Assembly (NCBI GenBank): GCA_943358175.1
Contig: CALRGV010000005.1
Coordinates: 31,335 to 95,334, forward strand
Length of the DNA stretch: 64,000 bases
Direction of reading: 5' to 3'
Origin: Candidatus Peribacteria bacterium
GTDB taxonomy: Bacteria > Patescibacteriota > Gracilibacteria > UBA1369 > LOWO2-01-FULL-3
Shown here: positions 60,427-64,000 of the stretch, piece by piece
How the letters are laid out: the number at the start of each line of letters is the position of its first letter
Position numbering within the stretch: position 1 is the first letter of the stretch
Made by a program: the position numbers and the translations under genes
The notes under the pieces: generated by a model
The model's database searches: none
Told to the model about the DNA's origin: nothing
The model's input: only the letters and a program-made list of their open reading frames with translations

Positions 60427-62319
60427 ATGGAACAAAAAAACAGTATCATAACATTTGCAATGATTGCAGTCATTTTGGCGGGTGCTGTTGGTTATTATTT
60501 TACATCTAACTCACGCAGTAGAGAAAGTTACCAGCCTCCACGCATTGCAATTAATTATCCCAAATTTCAGGGGCAAATCAGTGGGGATATTATCTGTGGA
60601 ATTCCTGGAACACATGCATTCACCGAAGACAAGGTCTCATCAGATCCCGCTACAGCGTCAATCCTGCAAGCCGGAATTCATATTTATCATTCAGACACTG
60701 ATATTAAAGTTCAACAGATTATTGACAAGATAGATTCGGTAAAAGGCAATAAGATTTTAATTGCTTACTATCCTTCGAACATTAATCCAAATACAAAATT
60801 TTCCGTTTACAAGAGTTTTACAGGGCAAAATCCTCTCGCCCTTGATACAAAAATTCCAGCCAACGAAGGTTTTATCATTTTTTCCTGCAAAGAAACTAAA
60901 ATACACGGCATAAAAACCGAAACTGAATTTGGCAGTGCTCTACCTGCGATACTGGGAACCAAACAGGATACCGGTTGGGTACTGATTGCCGCGCCAACGA
61001 CAAATGTTGGAAAAGAAGCTAAAGACAAAAATAAAAATATAAAATATGTTTGGCCTCAACAAGGTGTAGATTTTAACTTTGGCACTAGCGAAGAAGCTCC
61101 TGACGCCGCCACCTTAAAAAATACCTACAAAATGGTTTGGGTGGAAATGATAACGCCTCCATTAATTAAGGCTATTATCACTCCGGACACAAGCCCAATT
61201 ACTATTGATAGCGAAGGTAATCCACCCGCCTCTACGAGTTTCTTTACGCTGGGGGTAACGTCTGATCAAGATGTCTCCATATCCGAAATTAATTTAAAAA
61301 TTACAGCTACTTCCCCTGCAAAACTTGTTGATCTTAAAAATCTTCAAATAACAGATGGCAGTAACGTTTTAACTTCGGCAAAAGTAAGCACTGACAGTAC
61401 GGCGACATTAGTCCTTTCACCAGCTTATCCTCTCGTTCAAAATTCCGGTAAAAAACTGACCATAAAAGTTAATTTTAACCCTGAAGTCATTGCTGATGGT
61501 GGAAAATACACAATAAAGATTGACGACATTAAATTTTCCGATCCCAGCTCGATTATCGACAAAACCACCTTGGCTACCGGTTCCACCAAAACCGCTAGCA
61601 AAGCAGCTGTTGTAGCAGCCAATCCACCAAGCGCCCCAAGTGACATAAAAACATTCGGCGCAATAGCCGCTACCTATGCGACATTGCAATGGACTGCTCC
61701 GACCAATAATGGAGGATCCCCAATCACGAAATATAAGGTTTTTTATGAACAGGGAACTTGTCTAGCAAATGACCAGTCAATGAATAGTTCAAAAGAATAT
61801 CTTTCCGTAAACACTTATGCGACTCTGGCCAATTTAACTTCAAAAACCGACTATCAAGTACGAATCTCCGCAACAAACAGTGCTGATTTTAATAGCAATT
61901 GGTCTCCTCTAAGCACATGCTATACTTTCAAAACTGCTGATGGTGCCGCTGGTGCAGGCTTGGTAGTATTGACGCCCCCTGCAGAAGTAATCACTGCATA
62001 TGATGCTGTGGATGGTACGTGTAGCGCATCTACCACATGTGGAGAAAACAAAACATGCGCCAACATTAGTTTAACCCAACATATTTGCCAGTCACCTAAT
62101 CCTTTACCAATTTATCAGTGCAACAAGAAATATACATGCACTGGTCAAGGCTATGTTTGCCAAAGTCAATTTAGCTGCGCAGGCACAAAAAAATGCACTG
62201 GAACAGCAACGGATTTTGGAGATAAGTATTCATGTCAGGGTAATTTCGAATGTAGCGATAAGCTGTCCTGCAATAGTAAAATAAACGGTGGTTGCATAGA
62301 GGTTAAAACCTGCGAATAA
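60427..62319 (+). CDS. Anchored surface protein with FN3 domain and Cys-rich tail
   Basis: 630 residues. One N-terminal transmembrane helix (IITFAMIAVILAGAVGYYF). Residues 40-240 are unrecognised; 250-390 look Ig-like (ITSPASTSFFTLGVTSDQDVSIS region). A fibronectin type III domain lies at about 398-500 (PPSAPSDIK, ATLQWTAPTNNGGSPITKYKVFY, TDYQVRISATNSAD). The C-terminal 90 residues have about twenty cysteines (CGENKTC, CTGQGYVCQSQFSC, KCTGTATDFGDKYSC), probably disulfide-linked and extracellular. Last gene of the PKD operon. Confidence 0.7.
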   Translation: MEQKNSIITFAMIAVILAGAVGYYFTSNSRSRESYQPPRIAINYPKFQGQISGDIICGIPGTHAFTEDKVSSDPATASILQAGIHIYHSDTDIKVQQIIDKIDSVKGNKILIAYYPSNINPNTKFSVYKSFTGQNPLALDTKIPANEGFIIFSCKETKIHGIKTETEFGSALPAILGTKQDTGWVLIAAPTTNVGKEAKDKNKNIKYVWPQQGVDFNFGTSEEAPDAATLKNTYKMVWVEMITPPLIKAIITPDTSPITIDSEGNPPASTSFFTLGVTSDQDVSISEINLKITATSPAKLVDLKNLQITDGSNVLTSAKVSTDSTATLVLSPAYPLVQNSGKKLTIKVNFNPEVIADGGKYTIKIDDIKFSDPSSIIDKTTLATGSTKTASKAAVVAANPPSAPSDIKTFGAIAATYATLQWTAPTNNGGSPITKYKVFYEQGTCLANDQSMNSSKEYLSVNTYATLANLTSKTDYQVRISATNSADFNSNWSPLSTCYTFKTADGAAGAGLVVLTPPAEVITAYDAVDGTCSASTTCGENKTCANISLTQHICQSPNPLPIYQCNKKYTCTGQGYVCQSQFSCAGTKKCTGTATDFGDKYSCQGNFECSDKLSCNSKINGGCIEVKTCE

Positions 62320-62424
62320 TACCCAAAAAAGCTGATTCTCACCATTTCGTGGCTCCCTATTGTATAACCATTGCCTTGTGGTTAAGTTCTTAGGCAATGT
62401 GGATTTCAGTCTGCACGCTGCTCT

Positions 62425-62466
62425 GTGTCAATTGCAATTGACACTGAACCGACGTTTAGTGTAAAC
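62425..62466 (+). promoter_or_regulatory. Two operator-like palindromes
   Basis: A perfect 20-bp palindrome, each half GTGTCAATTG (62425-62444), and GTTTA-GTG-TAAAC (62454-62466), within 75 bases of the ATPase start. Likely regulator-binding sites. Confidence 0.5.
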
Positions 62467-62499
62467 TTGAGTTACCACTGAGCCGTTTAACCCTCTAAT

Positions 62500-63939
62500 A
62501 TGGCTTCAAATAAAGAAAAAATCGTAAGTTTCCTGAATGAGCAGATCGCTCAGGCTGATTTTCGAGCGCAAGCTTATGTTTTGGATGAAGAGAATAAAAG
62601 AAGGCCTCAGAGAAGTGTTTTCGTAAAGGTGCAATCGTATCTTGATAATTTTTTGCAGGGGAATGTTGCAAACCGTTGGGTTACTCTTACTGGGCTTCGT
62701 GGTGCTGGTAAAACTACGGTATTGTCGCAGTTGTTTAGTGATACAAAGGGCAAAGATGTGTATCGTCTTTTTCTTTCACTTGACCAAACAAGCCAAATTC
62801 TTGGTGCACCTCTGCATGAGATAATCTCTACTTATGAGGATCTTATTGGAATGTCTCTTGAAAGCCTTGATAAGCCACTTTTACTGTTTCTTGATGAGGT
62901 TCAATATGATTCCAAGTGGGCGGTCGTTTTGAAAACCATTTTTGATAGATCTAATAAGGTTTTTATATTTGCTACCGGTTCTGCGGCATTATTGATGAAT
63001 ATCAATACCGATGTTGCTCGCCGAGCCGTCTTTGAGAAGCTCTTTCCTTTGAGTTTTACTGAGTATTTGAAGATTAAGATGCAGAAATATGAGGTAAAGG
63101 GCTTAGGTAAGGAAATACGAGAGGCATTGTTCTCGAGCAATACTGGTAAGGAGGTTTATGAGAAGCTTCAAGGCTTGGAAAAGAAAATTAATGAATATTA
63201 TTTGGGGATAACAAGACATGAATTTGATAAATATCTGAATTATGGTTCTTTGCCTTTTATGGTAGCTTCCAACAATGAAGCAATTGTTTATGATCAGATC
63301 AACAAAACGCTGGATAGGGTTGTAAGCGGAGACATAGTAAGTACGGGGAAATTTTCGTCTGATATTATTTCGAAAATTCCCGGGATTTTGTATGCGGTAG
63401 CGGATATGGATGCGTTTAATTTCAAGACAATTTCGGATAACTTTGGAATTAGTCGTCCCAAAGTAATGGAGATATTTGAGCTATTGGAAAATACAGAAGT
63501 TTTACATAGGGTGTATGCACATGGTTCTCATCTAAATCAGGTTGCCAGTGCGAGGAAACCATCAAAATTCCTTTTTTCCTCACCAGCATTTCGAGCCATG
63601 TATTACAAGATGATTGGCAATATTATTTCTCCGGAGAATGCGAAAGGTAAGCTGCTTGAAGATTTGGTGGTGATGTATTTACACAGGATTTTAAATAAGA
63701 ATCCCGGAAAATCTTTAACTTATGATGCTGCGCAAGGTGGTGCTGATTTTATTTTAGGAATGGGCAATCAGAGAATTGTTATTGAGGTTGGTGCAGGGAA
63801 AAAAGATTATCGCCAAGTAATCGCAACGGCGAAGAGGTTTAAGCCGAATTATAGCTTGATAATATCTGAGGAAAACCTGGAATATTCAAGCGAATTTGAG
63901 GCGGTAAAAATTCCTTTGAGGATTTTTCTCTTGGCTTAA
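62500..63939 (+). CDS. AAA ATPase with DUF4143-type C-terminal domain
   Basis: 479 residues. Walker A GLRGAGKTT (65-73); Walker B LLLFLDEVQ (about 127-135) with Asp-Glu; sensor-like FATGSAALLMN. A winged-helix region (ISDNFGISRPKVMEIFELLENTEVLHRV) leads to a DUF4143/PD-(D/E)xK-like end with GADFILGMGNQRIVIEVGAGKKDYRQV, which fits the D...E.K nuclease-like core. ATPases of this group are common in archaea and CPR bacteria, and their role is not established; nucleoprotein or defence functions are guesses. Operator-like palindromes lie upstream. Confidence 0.85.
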   Translation: MASNKEKIVSFLNEQIAQADFRAQAYVLDEENKRRPQRSVFVKVQSYLDNFLQGNVANRWVTLTGLRGAGKTTVLSQLFSDTKGKDVYRLFLSLDQTSQILGAPLHEIISTYEDLIGMSLESLDKPLLLFLDEVQYDSKWAVVLKTIFDRSNKVFIFATGSAALLMNINTDVARRAVFEKLFPLSFTEYLKIKMQKYEVKGLGKEIREALFSSNTGKEVYEKLQGLEKKINEYYLGITRHEFDKYLNYGSLPFMVASNNEAIVYDQINKTLDRVVSGDIVSTGKFSSDIISKIPGILYAVADMDAFNFKTISDNFGISRPKVMEIFELLENTEVLHRVYAHGSHLNQVASARKPSKFLFSSPAFRAMYYKMIGNIISPENAKGKLLEDLVVMYLHRILNKNPGKSLTYDAAQGGADFILGMGNQRIVIEVGAGKKDYRQVIATAKRFKPNYSLIISEENLEYSSEFEAVKIPLRIFLLA

Positions 63940-63962
63940 ACACAATGTTGGAACCATAAAAA

Positions 63963-63991
63963 CGGCTGAATCAGCCGCAAAAGCTTTTTTT
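63963..63991 (+). terminator. Probable terminator after the ATPase gene
   Basis: CGGCT-GAATC-AGCCG hairpin followed, after CAAAAGC, by a T7 run, about 24 bases past the stop. Confidence 0.5.
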
Positions 63992-64000
63992 GTCGATTCA

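Overview
The window looks like part of a Patescibacteria/CPR-type genome, with Peregrinibacteria as the closest guess. This is inferred from gene content and layout; no 16S gene is present. Supporting signs are many small or uncharacterised proteins, a CxxC-x17-CxxC zinc-ribbon protein, a TGCCTxCCGGCAGGCA palindrome inserted inside a coding sequence, three S-layer (SLH) paralogs with FlgD-like Ig repeats, weak or absent Shine-Dalgarno sites, and giant PKD surface proteins. TGA ends several genes (hflX, the 38957 gene, the 57-residue ORF at 21725), so the Gracilibacteria/Absconditabacteria UGA=Gly code does not apply.

Layout. 1-3870: a 5'-truncated DUF1501 protein and a two-CxxCH cytochrome-like protein. 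4307-6469: a G+C-rich gene for a secreted cysteine-repeat protein with a strong Shine-Dalgarno, unlike everything around it; it looks foreign and is flanked by hairpins. 6470-7379: a long non-coding stretch with two dispersed hairpin elements. 7380-12863: two S-layer genes on the minus strand, each with a good promoter. 12864-14665: a palindrome-rich region and an HNH nuclease gene that carries the same palindromes inside its own reading frame. 14882-20140: HAD phosphatase, O-antigen ligase-like protein, small cysteine-rich membrane protein, HflX, zinc-ribbon protein. 20193-21026: a toxin-antitoxin pair and tRNA-Met(CAU). 21424-26271: GIY-YIG nuclease, a coupled pair ending in a caspase/CHAT-like domain, bS20, Maf and a methyltransferase. 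26353-30350: third S-layer gene, YtxH-like protein and a TyrA-PheA fusion. 30417-36925: two very large uncharacterised proteins. 37340-39649: second HNH gene and two paralogous CxxCxGxCC proteins. 39561-45338 (minus): purD, purF, folD, tmk, purU and dut, a nucleotide and one-carbon block. 45420-47411: NYN RNase, DUF1385 protein, small membrane protein. 47764-50908 (minus): rplA, rplK, an inserted membrane-anchored gene, nusG, secE. 51046-62319 (plus): a six-gene surface operon. 62500-63939: an AAA/DUF4143 ATPase.

The most striking system is the 51046-62319 operon. Two membrane proteins are each built from three tandem VirB2/TrbC-pilin-like units. A 1648-residue PKD protein starts with one more such unit and ends in PKD domains carrying calcium-loop-like insertions. 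It is followed by a membrane-anchored six-PKD protein, a 33-residue membrane peptide and an anchored FN3/Cys-rich protein. Together they look like a cell-surface appendage or adhesion apparatus, which is inference. A second theme is hairpin elements: several families are scattered between and inside genes, and copies differ by compensatory changes that keep the stems paired.
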